This document shows, in pieces, positions 19,379 through 26,225 of a DNA stretch of 64,000 bases. Position 1 is the first letter of the stretch; the number at the start of each line of letters is the position of its first letter. The notes beneath the pieces are model-generated. The model ran no database searches, was not told the DNA's origin, and saw only the letters and a list, made by a program, of their open reading frames with translations. This DNA is from Nitrospira sp. (lineage in GTDB: Bacteria > Nitrospirota > Nitrospiria > Nitrospirales > Nitrospiraceae), in contig CP054184.1 in assembly GCA_015709715.1 (NCBI GenBank), positions 915,001-979,000 on the forward strand. The letters run 5' to 3'. The translations under genes and the position numbers were made by a program.

Positions 19379-19474
19379 CAGGTCCAGGTGCTTTCCTAGA
19401 TAAATTTCGGATCTTATACCAACTTATGGGGTGACGGGCAAGGTCAAAACCATATGTTGTGGTGAGGCAAGTCG

Positions 19475-20545
19475 TTATCGCGATTTCAGAAGGTAGAGCA
19501 GCAGACCCAGGGCGGCCAGAAACAAGGAGACCGTCACGGCTTGCGACGAGGCGGTGCCATTCGATGAGCCGGGCATCGCCGCCGTGGGGCGAATGGTGCG
19601 GGTGAGGAGCGGCGGGCGAGCGAACCAAGCGCCGGCAAGGTCGTCGTTATCCAGGAAGAGCGCATCCGAAAAATCCGCCTGGCCGCCGAAACGCGCCTCG
19701 GCAAACGTTACCGGCCGGTGAAAGCGAGCAAACAAGAAAAACGCTTCGCGATCGAATCGTGCCCCTGAAAAGTCGCACTTGCCCCGACATTCCGCCCCCG
19801 AGAATCCCGTTCCCATGTGGAACGTGGCTCGAGCAAAACTTGCATCCTGCGTGAACACGACCTCCAGAAACTCGCTCAATCCGTTGAAGCTGGCGCCTCG
19901 AAAGACGGCGGGGGCCCCGAACTGGGAACGGTGAAACCGAACGTGAGGACCGAATTTCGTGCCGGAAAAGATGGCGCCCTGGGTGAATTGATCCTGCACA
20001 AAAAAACTTTCCTGGTCGAACGTGGCCCCCGACCCATCCACCACCCCGAGGAACACCGTTCGTGACAGGTCCAGCGCACCGTTGAAGTGGGTGTCGGTCA
20101 ATACGACCGGACCCGTCACCAACAAGAAGCCCTGCTTGAGGCGATTGAGGATATGCCCCTTCACCGACACATGCTTCAGCGCGAACGGACCACGGATGAC
20201 ATGGACCTCCTGCCCCTCCAGCCCTTCCAAGAGCCGTTGATCTTCCGTCGTCAAATCCTTGAGCGACCCCGCCTTTTGCGACGGCAGTTCATCCAAAAAC
20301 AGGTCTCCCTGAATCACCGCCCCGGCGAGATCGATCCCCTTGCCGGAGGCCAGTGCGTGCAGCAACTCCTGCGCCGACACAGCTTGAGCCTCGCGCTCCG
20401 CCTGGGTGCAGGTCTGACTCAAATGCACGGTAAAGGTCGCGGACCCTGCCGACCCCTTCTCGACCCGGCATTCCGCAGATGCCCTCCCCGCGTCCGCCAC
20501 AATGAGTAGCAGGATGCCCCAGGCGATGACGGAAACAATTCTCAC
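19475..20545 (-). CDS. Secreted pentapeptide-repeat protein with C-terminal membrane helix
   Basis: About 356 aa. The N-terminal signal peptide is MRIVSVIAWGILLLIVADAG followed by RASA. A long stretch (residues ~130-300) has quasi-repeats A-x-F-x-x-A/G-x-F typical of pentapeptide-repeat right-handed helices (for example FRGASFNGLSEFLEVVFTQD and ATFHMGTGFSGAECRGKCDF). The C-terminus is a hydrophobic helix followed by Arg (LFLAALGLLLYLLKSR), which should anchor it in the membrane with the repeats outside. The GTG at 20545 has GGAG about 10 bases upstream; a TTG at 20563 adds six residues. Function is unknown. It is divergent from the Lon-like gene 41 bases away. Confidence 0.7.
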   Translation of the reverse strand: MRIVSVIAWGILLLIVADAGRASAECRVEKGSAGSATFTVHLSQTCTQAEREAQAVSAQELLHALASGKGIDLAGAVIQGDLFLDELPSQKAGSLKDLTTEDQRLLEGLEGQEVHVIRGPFALKHVSVKGHILNRLKQGFLLVTGPVVLTDTHFNGALDLSRTVFLGVVDGSGATFDQESFFVQDQFTQGAIFSGTKFGPHVRFHRSQFGAPAVFRGASFNGLSEFLEVVFTQDASFARATFHMGTGFSGAECRGKCDFSGARFDREAFFLFARFHRPVTFAEARFGGQADFSDALFLDNDDLAGAWFARPPLLTRTIRPTAAMPGSSNGTASSQAVTVSLFLAALGLLLYLLKSR

Positions 20546-20551
20546 GGAGAC

Positions 20552-20579
20552 TTTACTCCACAAGGTCGTTTGTTAGACT
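20552..20579 (+). promoter_or_regulatory. Candidate leaderless promoter of the Lon-like protease gene
   Basis: TTTACT (20552-20557), a 16-base spacer, then TAGACT (20574-20579) ends six bases before the ATG at 20586. No Shine-Dalgarno site is present. It lies in the short divergent gap with the pentapeptide-repeat gene. Confidence 0.35.
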
Positions 20580-20585
20580 TGCCCC

Positions 20586-21266
20586 ATGCGAGCCGGAAAC
20601 CGAGCAACCTGGAACGGTCGAGGCCTTCGCCATGCCGGCGCCCTTGCGCTCTGCATCACCCTGCTCCAAGCGGGACCGCCAAGTGCCGCAATGGACACCG
20701 TCGTCGAACTTCCCATCCTCGCCGCAATCCAGTCGAACAATCAGGGCGTGTTCGAAGTGTTGCTCTTACGATGGGATCACTCGCCGACCCCCTCGCCCAT
20801 CGTGCTTCAATGGCAAGGCGGCAACATCCAGCTGGGTCAGGCCAACTTCAGCTCCATGGTCCAGGCATTCCGTTATGCGCTCGAGCAGAGCGAGGCGGTC
20901 GAGCTAACGGGAACAGTCACGGCCACCGGTATCACCTACATTCCCATCAACAGTGACGGGCCAAGCGCCGGCGCCGTCATGACTATCGGGTTTGCGGCGC
21001 TGCTGAAGGGAGATCAGCTCTTGCGCGGCATCGCCCTGACCGGCACAGTCACCGGGGACGGCGATATCGGTCCGGTCGGCGGCATTCCCGACAAGGTACG
21101 CGCCGCCGCCAGGGAAGGATACCGTACCATTTTGATTCCAAGCGGCCAACGATATGGTCCACATTGGAACCTCGACCGACTGGCCATGGATCTCAATGTC
21201 GAGATCGAGGAGGTCGGGACGATCGCTGAGGCCTACCACCTGATGACCGGCGAATCCCTCCGCTAG
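20586..21266 (+). CDS. Secreted stand-alone Lon-type (S16) serine protease domain
   Basis: 226-aa protein containing only the Lon proteolytic domain, with no AAA+ module. The Ser-Lys dyad is visible: Ser in SDGPSAGAVMTIGFAALL and Lys in GPVGGIPDKVRAAAREGY. TGTVTGDGDIGPVGG between them is the conserved Lon segment. The N-terminus has Arg-rich residues and a hydrophobic stretch (LALCITLLQAGPPSAAMD) that looks like a signal peptide, so the domain is probably exported. Without an unfoldase it could only act on accessible peptides or as a processing enzyme. The target is unknown. It is divergent from the pentapeptide-repeat protein. Confidence 0.8.
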   Translation: MRAGNRATWNGRGLRHAGALALCITLLQAGPPSAAMDTVVELPILAAIQSNNQGVFEVLLLRWDHSPTPSPIVLQWQGGNIQLGQANFSSMVQAFRYALEQSEAVELTGTVTATGITYIPINSDGPSAGAVMTIGFAALLKGDQLLRGIALTGTVTGDGDIGPVGGIPDKVRAAAREGYRTILIPSGQRYGPHWNLDRLAMDLNVEIEEVGTIAEAYHLMTGESLR

Positions 21267-21292
21267 CCACCCGCATTCGATCGAAAGCCCGG

Positions 21293-21745
21293 TCAGCCCT
21301 CGCCGTTCAACCCCTCGACGAGTGCTCGGTACTCGTCCTCCGCCAGCCGATGCATGCCGAGACTGAGCCGCCGCGTCAACTCAGCCTGTTCTTGAATGCC
21401 CAAGGTGTTTTGCAGCAGCTGATGCGCGCGTAGCGCGTGCCTCGGCCAACGTCGCACCGGCGTCACCCGCACAAACCCAAAGCGGGCTTCGGTCCTGAAC
21501 TCATCCTTCAGTAAGTCGTCCAGCGCGTGAAAGGGCTGAACCGGCGACACGATCGCGAACTCAGCGCAAATCCCCTCCTTCAGCACGTACACCAACCCTC
21601 GGGAATCCAGCGTGATGAACTTTTGCAGGTTGTCCCGTATCAGAGCCGTACAGAGCCCCCAAATCCCGGCGCCAAGCTGTAACTCCGCACTTTCTTGGGA
21701 GCTTCGTTCGCGCAGAGCGCCGGCGATAAAGAGAAAATGGCTCAT
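21293..21745 (-). CDS. Conserved-looking hypothetical protein
   Basis: 150 aa, soluble, starting MSHFLFIAGALRERSSQES. No signal, membrane segment or motif I recognise. The order of segments (AELQLGAGIWGLCTALIRDN, a beta-like DSRGLVYVLKEGICAEFAIV, a helical C-terminal half with ALRAHQLLQNTLGIQEQAEL) suggests one compact alpha/beta domain. Codon use matches neighbours. It is convergent with the Lon-like gene, with 26 bases between stops. Confidence 0.6.
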   Translation of the reverse strand: MSHFLFIAGALRERSSQESAELQLGAGIWGLCTALIRDNLQKFITLDSRGLVYVLKEGICAEFAIVSPVQPFHALDDLLKDEFRTEARFGFVRVTPVRRWPRHALRAHQLLQNTLGIQEQAELTRRLSLGMHRLAEDEYRALVEGLNGEG

Positions 21746-21911
21746 GAGATCTAGGAAGAAGGGAATTCAGCGGTAGGGGGAGGTGGCGCGGTCAGACTGC
21801 CCACAGCAGTACATCGGCAGGAATTGACGTGTCAGCCCACGAAGGCGCAAACCGCCGCTGATGTCGCACGGCATCTCCCTCACGATCCGGAGACTCTGCC
21901 GCCCCACTCTC

Positions 21912-22490
21912 TCAGTTGTTTCGAAACTCGTCGGTATCGTCGAGCAGATCCTCAGACTTTTCCAGATAATCGACGTCGTCATCTTCGCTGTCGAGATCGA
22001 GTTCTTCATCGAGTTCGTCCTCGATTTCCTCTTCCATCTCGTCTGACATCTCATCCAGGTCCTCGGCCAACTCGTCTTCCTCATCCAATTCCACCGCGCG
22101 CGGCTCCACCTCGACCTTGGGCGGCTTGGAAACTTCGGCCAAAGCAGGTTTCGCCGACTTCTGTTCTGGAGCGGCGGCGACCGGTGCAGCGGCGGCCTTC
22201 TCCTTCACCTTCGCTGCGGGCTTCGGCTGCATTGACGACTTGGCAGGCTTCGCCGCCGGTTTCGGCTTGGACGCACGTGTGGGTTTGGCGGTTGCCCGTT
22301 TCTTGGCTGCGGGCTTGGCAATCTTCTTTGCGGGCTTCTTCGCCGCAACCTTCTTGGCCTTGGCTGGTTTACGAGCCGAGGATTTCTTGGTCGCCGCGGC
22401 CTTCTTGGGTTTCGCAGCCTTTTTCACGGCTTTGGGGACCCGCGCTGCCTTAGCAGGAGCGCTCTTTTTTTTCACGCGTGTCTTCGCCAT
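21912..22490 (-). CDS. Histone-H1-like Lys/Ala-rich protein with acidic C-terminus
   Basis: 192 aa in two halves of opposite charge. Residues 1-110 are Lys/Ala/Pro repeats of the AKKP/AKPA type (MAKTRVKKKSAPAKAARVPK onward), like the H1-type tails of HctB/AlgP-class nucleoid proteins. Residues ~125-192 are almost continuous Asp/Glu with Leu and Met (for example EEEIEDELDEELDLDSEDD). The basic half should bind DNA or RNA. The acidic half could mask it or bind another basic protein. It is preceded by a Shine-Dalgarno-like AGGAGGA. Function is inferred from composition only. Confidence 0.65.
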   Translation of the reverse strand: MAKTRVKKKSAPAKAARVPKAVKKAAKPKKAAATKKSSARKPAKAKKVAAKKPAKKIAKPAAKKRATAKPTRASKPKPAAKPAKSSMQPKPAAKVKEKAAAAPVAAAPEQKSAKPALAEVSKPPKVEVEPRAVELDEEDELAEDLDEMSDEMEEEIEDELDEELDLDSEDDDVDYLEKSEDLLDDTDEFRNN

Positions 22491-22649
22491 TCCACGTCCT
22501 CCTCATCAGGTCTTCAACTTGGCACGTCGGTGGTAAAGCGGCCTCCATCTAGCATGAACCGGCGGGTCGATGCAACCGTATGGGGCCGCACCCGATCACA
22601 GCGGGAAGGAGTCGTCCGCGAATCCTTCCGCCCGCCCCCTGTCTCTATG

Positions 22650-22669
22650 TATAATGAATCCATTATTCA
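22650..22669 (+). promoter_or_regulatory. -10 box with overlapping inverted repeat upstream of the cupredoxin gene
   Basis: A perfect TATAAT (22650-22655) is immediately overlapped by TGAAT-N5-ATTCA (22655-22669), an operator-like inverted repeat. A CACATGTG palindrome follows a few bases on. No good -35 box is visible, which would fit an activated or repressed promoter. Confidence 0.4.
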
Positions 22670-22688
22670 CACATGTGGTGAAGGCTCC

Positions 22689-23063
22689 ATGACTCGTTAT
22701 GCGCTCTCGTTTCTCATTGCGACAGGCGCCTTGGCCGCCTGGCCGACTCACGCGACTCCACCCACCGCCCAGGTGAGCATGGATAGCGGATCTCCTTACT
22801 ATGTGCCTGCTTCCGTGACGGTCACCGCCGGGGCGGCCATTCGGTTCGACAATCCGACTCCCACTCATCACACCGTGACCCACGACGGGTGCTTCGAGGA
22901 GGGAGGCCGATGCGCCTTCGATTCGGGCGCAGTGGAACCGGACGGGAGCTTTACTATTCCCAACCTGCCGCCGGGCCGGTACCCTTACCAATGTCGCATC
23001 CACCCGATCATGCGCGGTATCATCATCGTGACCGACTCCCCTATGTTGCCCTCGCAAACCTAA
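22689..23063 (+). CDS. Secreted type-1 copper protein (plastocyanin/cupredoxin family)
   Basis: 124-aa protein with signal peptide MTRYALSFLIATGALAAWP plus THA. The mature part is one cupredoxin domain: PASVTVTAGAAIRFDNPT, then His in THHTVTHDG, and the C-terminal copper loop YPYQCRIHPIMRG supplying Cys, His and Met. It is probably a periplasmic electron carrier or copper-binding protein. Nitrospira-type nitrite oxidisers carry many such proteins, but the partner here is unknown. The ATG at 22689 directly starts the signal and is preceded by GAAGG. Other in-frame starts upstream are rejected. Confidence 0.85.
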   Translation: MTRYALSFLIATGALAAWPTHATPPTAQVSMDSGSPYYVPASVTVTAGAAIRFDNPTPTHHTVTHDGCFEEGGRCAFDSGAVEPDGSFTIPNLPPGRYPYQCRIHPIMRGIIIVTDSPMLPSQT

Positions 23064-23142
23064 CACCGCCCGGTCCGAGGTTCTTGCAGGTCGCGGCTGC
23101 CGTCGTGTAGGCTGCGGCTTCCATCATGGATCGCCGAGATCG

Positions 23143-24636
23143 ATGAAAGCCGCCGCAGCCGTCCAAGAACCTCTCAGCTTGAGTGGTGATGTCCTTCGCC
23201 TGCTCGCTTGGCGCATTCCCGATCTGGTCGCCTACCAACATGGGTACGACGAATGGTGGCTGGCCCCTCTCGACGACGATGTTCCGTTGGTGCGCCTCAA
23301 TCGGACCGGCATCGAGATGCTGACCTCCATGAACGGTCACATTACGGTCGGTGCGCTCCTTGAAAAGTACGGCAGCCGCGTCTGCGGTCCGGACGGCCAG
23401 CCTGGCTCCTGGCACTTGGCGCGATGGTCCACCCCGAACTATTCGCTCTGTTATTTCGGCACCGAGCCGCCCGGCGGCCATCGCCACAAAGCCAAGTGGG
23501 ATCTCCTCCTGCAGCAGATTCGCGAAGGCTGGTCGGGACAACAAAACTTCGAAGGGGAAGAACATCTCGAGGATTTTCATATCCACGAGTTGAAGGAAAG
23601 CGACCTGGAAGACGGCCACTTCGACCTGATCGAAACGACGGTCTCACACCTTTTCCGGGAACCTTGTGAGGCCCTCGGCGGCACGACGTACGGTCGCCTC
23701 CTCATGCGTCAACTGCGGCGCTTGGGCTGGTTCAAGCCTAAGCCGAAGGTCATTCTCGAAATCGGCGGAGGCCTCGGCTATGTCGCCCGGGAGTTGGGGC
23801 AAGAGCTGCTGCCGTTCGAGCGGCAAGGTATTCATTACGTCTCCCTAGACGTCACCCGTCCGTTCCTGCGGCTCCAAACCAAGCGGGCCTCAAGCGCCGG
23901 CTGGACCTGTACCGGCACCCATGCCAACGGCGAATGCCTGCCCTTCAAGGACAATTCCGTCGACCTCATCATCGACAACGAGAACATGGCGGACATGACG
24001 CCGGTGAAGCTCACCCGAGAGGAACTCACCGACGGGCGCGGGGAGACGGCCCAACATCAGGAAGCACTGGACTGGATCAGGCGACTTCGGCTCCCCCTGG
24101 AAGCCGACCTCCCCGAGGAGGTCATCTTTAACTTGGGACCGATCCGATTTGCCGCCGAAGTGTGGCGCGTGCTCAAGCCAGGCGGGCGGGCGTTTCTGAC
24201 GGAATTCGGCATTGAGGAAGGCTGGCCGGCTGCCGTCAAACTGCCCCACCACACCGAATACGAAGTGCAGTACAGCCACCTCCGACAAGCCGTCCGCTGG
24301 CTCGGCTTTCAGGAACGGTATCTGCCGCTGCCGCAGTTCCTGCAAATCAAGCCTGACACGAAGGTCCTCTGCACGGGCGCAGCCTATACGATTCAGCGTT
24401 TTTGCCAGGGGCTGGGGCGAGATTTTGCCGTACGAGCCTACACGGAAAGCGAGCTGAACAAGGCCCTGGGCGACATGCTTCCCAAACTACAGGGCTGCCA
24501 CTACCACGACATTGCCGATCCCGCTTGGTTCGGACTCGTCGACTTCAAGGTACTCCTGCTGGAAAAGCCGGGCGGCACCCCCCAACCCACCTATACCGAG
24601 CAGAAAAGCGGGCTTCGTTGGTACTCGCAACGGTAA
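23143..24636 (+). CDS. PqqD-like domain fused to a SAM-dependent methyltransferase
   Basis: 497 aa. Residues ~20-85 resemble a PqqD/RRE fold (VRLNRTGIEMLTSMNGHITV, GALLEKYGS). The middle contains a class I methyltransferase with motif I VILEIGGGLGYVARELG near residue 205, an acidic loop GIHYVSLDVTRPF, PFKDNSVDLIIDNENMADM and the late WRVLKPGGRAFLTEFG. Between them is a His/Glu-rich linker (EEHLEDFHIHELKESDLEDG). PqqD-type folds bind leader peptides in RiPP systems, so the protein may modify a peptide, but no precursor is seen next to it. The gene ends 143 bases before the IS element. Confidence 0.75.
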   Translation: MKAAAAVQEPLSLSGDVLRLLAWRIPDLVAYQHGYDEWWLAPLDDDVPLVRLNRTGIEMLTSMNGHITVGALLEKYGSRVCGPDGQPGSWHLARWSTPNYSLCYFGTEPPGGHRHKAKWDLLLQQIREGWSGQQNFEGEEHLEDFHIHELKESDLEDGHFDLIETTVSHLFREPCEALGGTTYGRLLMRQLRRLGWFKPKPKVILEIGGGLGYVARELGQELLPFERQGIHYVSLDVTRPFLRLQTKRASSAGWTCTGTHANGECLPFKDNSVDLIIDNENMADMTPVKLTREELTDGRGETAQHQEALDWIRRLRLPLEADLPEEVIFNLGPIRFAAEVWRVLKPGGRAFLTEFGIEEGWPAAVKLPHHTEYEVQYSHLRQAVRWLGFQERYLPLPQFLQIKPDTKVLCTGAAYTIQRFCQGLGRDFAVRAYTESELNKALGDMLPKLQGCHYHDIADPAWFGLVDFKVLLLEKPGGTPQPTYTEQKSGLRWYSQR

Positions 24637-24779
24637 GAAGCGTTGCTCCATCTAGGGAGACTGCAAACGCATACTCAAGCCCACGCATCGCCCTCGGATC
24701 TGCCTGGCTGCTGCAAGACAGACTGACACCGTAAGCTCCCCCGTCAAGGAGACAGTGGCAAAGGAGAACTTTTGGCTTC

Positions 24780-24793
24780 TGACGTTGACCCCA
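24780..24793 (+). repeat. Left terminal inverted repeat of the IS
   Basis: TGACGTTGACCCCA, matching the right end in 11 of 14 positions. Confidence 0.6.
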
Positions 24794-24807
24794 TTCCGAG
24801 ACAGCTC

Positions 24808-25611
24808 TTAAGGAGAGCAGACGACTTTTTCGGTGTCCTGTTCTTCCTGACGTTGCCTGACGAACTCGCTTGGCGTCAGGTGCCCAAGTGAGCTGTGGGG
24901 ACGGCGGGTATTATAGTCCACGCGCCAGGCTTCGATGATCGCCTGGGCCTCAGCCAGCGAGGCGAACTGATGTACATTCAAACACTCATCCCGCAGCCGT
25001 CCGTTGAATGATTCAATGAAGGCATTTTCGACGGGTTTCCCCGGTCGAATGAAGTCGAGCTGCACGCCCCGTCGATACGCCCACTCCTCGAGCGCACGGG
25101 ACTGGAATTCCGTCCCATGATCGACCGTGATGGAGCGAGGCCGCTGGCCCTCTCCCAGGACGCGATCCAGTACCTGACTCACCAGCGCTCCAGACATCCG
25201 AAATCCGGCCTCTAGGACAGGACTAGAGCGACTCCAGTTATCAACGACGGTCAGAATCCGATAGGGCCGACCTTCACTCAAGGTATCATGCACGAAATCC
25301 ATACTCCACCGTTCCGACGGGCCGACCGGCACGGGAGCTGGCCCACGATGCAGGGCGATATGCTTTCGTCGGCGCACCCGCATGCGCAACTGGAGCCCCT
25401 CTAAGCGATACCAGCGCCGGACCCGCTTCCGGTTGACCGCCCAACCTTCCCGCCGCAGTAAGACCCAGATGCGCAGATAGCCAAACCGAGGCCGCGCATG
25501 CGCCAGATCGCGAATGCGCAGCCGCAGGGCGGTCTGATCCTTGGCCTGACTCTTCCGATACCACGACGCGCGACCAAACTGCGCCAACCGACAGGCCCGC
25601 GCACAGCTCAC
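24808..25611 (-). CDS. IS3-family transposase OrfB (DDE integrase domain)
   Basis: 267 aa as a separate frame; with the -1 frameshift it extends upstream to about 25668 and adds a linker ([21 protein letters not shown]). It carries an HTH_21-like segment ([19 protein letters not shown]) and the rve integrase core with catalytic D in [12 protein letters not shown] in [11 protein letters not shown] and E in [15 protein letters not shown], ending [15 protein letters not shown]. All three acidic residues are present and no stop interrupts it, so the enzyme looks functional. Confidence 0.93.
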   Translation of the reverse strand: MSCARACRLAQFGRASWYRKSQAKDQTALRLRIRDLAHARPRFGYLRIWVLLRREGWAVNRKRVRRWYRLEGLQLRMRVRRRKHIALHRGPAPVPVGPSERWSMDFVHDTLSEGRPYRILTVVDNWSRSSPVLEAGFRMSGALVSQVLDRVLGEGQRPRSITVDHGTEFQSRALEEWAYRRGVQLDFIRPGKPVENAFIESFNGRLRDECLNVHQFASLAEAQAIIEAWRVDYNTRRPHSSLGHLTPSEFVRQRQEEQDTEKVVCSP

Positions 25612-25661
25612 CTGAAACGTCCCGTGAAACCACTGGGCGAGCTCCCGACGGCGCGCGGGCC

Positions 25662-25928
25662 TTAGACTTTTTTTCGCAACGCCTCCGACAGCATGTGCTT
25701 ATCCAGCGAGAGATCGGCCACCAGTCGTTTGAGCCGGGCATTCTCCTCTTCCACCTGCCGCAGTCGGCGCAGTTCACTCACGCCGAGATGCGCATACTTC
25801 TTTTTCCAGGCGTAGAAGGTTTGCTCGGCGATGCCGAGCTGTCGACAGACATCCCCGATGGGGGTGCCACTCTCGGCTTGCCGGATGGCATAGACGATTT
25901 GCTCTTCCGAGAATCGTGACCGCTTCAT
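25662..25928 (-). CDS. IS3-family transposase OrfA (helix-turn-helix)
   Basis: 88 aa from the ATG at 25928, with AAGGAG about 9 bases upstream. HTH_Tnp_1 domain: [41 protein letters not shown] leucine-zipper-like helix follows ([20 protein letters not shown]) and the chain ends RKKV at the frameshift site. OrfA alone usually regulates; the OrfAB fusion is the transposase. Confidence 0.93.
   Translation of the reverse strand: MKRSRFSEEQIVYAIRQAESGTPIGDVCRQLGIAEQTFYAWKKKYAHLGVSELRRLRQVEEENARLKRLVADLSLDKHMLSEALRKKV
25667..25674 (-). other. Programmed -1 frameshift site of the IS (A7G)
   Basis: Seven A residues followed by G on the minus strand (A-AAA-AAG in the OrfA frame) just before the OrfA stop at 25664-25662. 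A -1 slip moves exactly into the OrfB frame, which I checked by codon phase. Confidence 0.75.
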
Positions 25929-25997
25929 CGATCCACTCCTTTCGTCGAGGACCGCCGAAGCCGCCATTCTACTCTCGTTTTAGATTGCCGTCGTTTT

Positions 25998-26011
25998 TGG
26001 GGGAGACGTCA
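25998..26011 (-). repeat. Right terminal inverted repeat of the IS
   Basis: TGACGTCTCCCCCA on the minus strand, partner of the left repeat. Confidence 0.6.
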
Positions 26012-26225
26012 ACACAAGACTAATCCTAACTCCGTCAATTCAATAGTGCGACACAGGTTATCGGCTATCTGTTTGTCGTTGGCAAGACCCTGCCGTGGCA
26101 TAACCGATGGCCCTGAACTTGACGCATCACGCAGAGCGACAAGAGGGAGGCGACAACACCACGCACACACGATCAAGTAGATTTACATCCTAAGGACGAT
26201 GCTCGGTGATATGCGTAGTAGAAAA

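Larger units (their letters stand above)
24780..26011 (-). mobile_element. IS3-family insertion sequence (IS407-like), apparently intact
   Basis: A ~1.23-kb element with two overlapping reading frames (orfA, orfB) joined by a -1 frameshift site. It is bounded by imperfect inverted repeats TGACGTTGACCCCA (24780-24793) and TGACGTCTCCCCCA (26011-25998, minus strand), 11 of 14 matching. Ends are placed by these repeats only. No matching direct repeat is seen in the flanks (TTC to the left, ACA to the right). It lies between the PqqD-methyltransferase gene and the altered 3' end of the Ppx gene. Confidence 0.85.
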
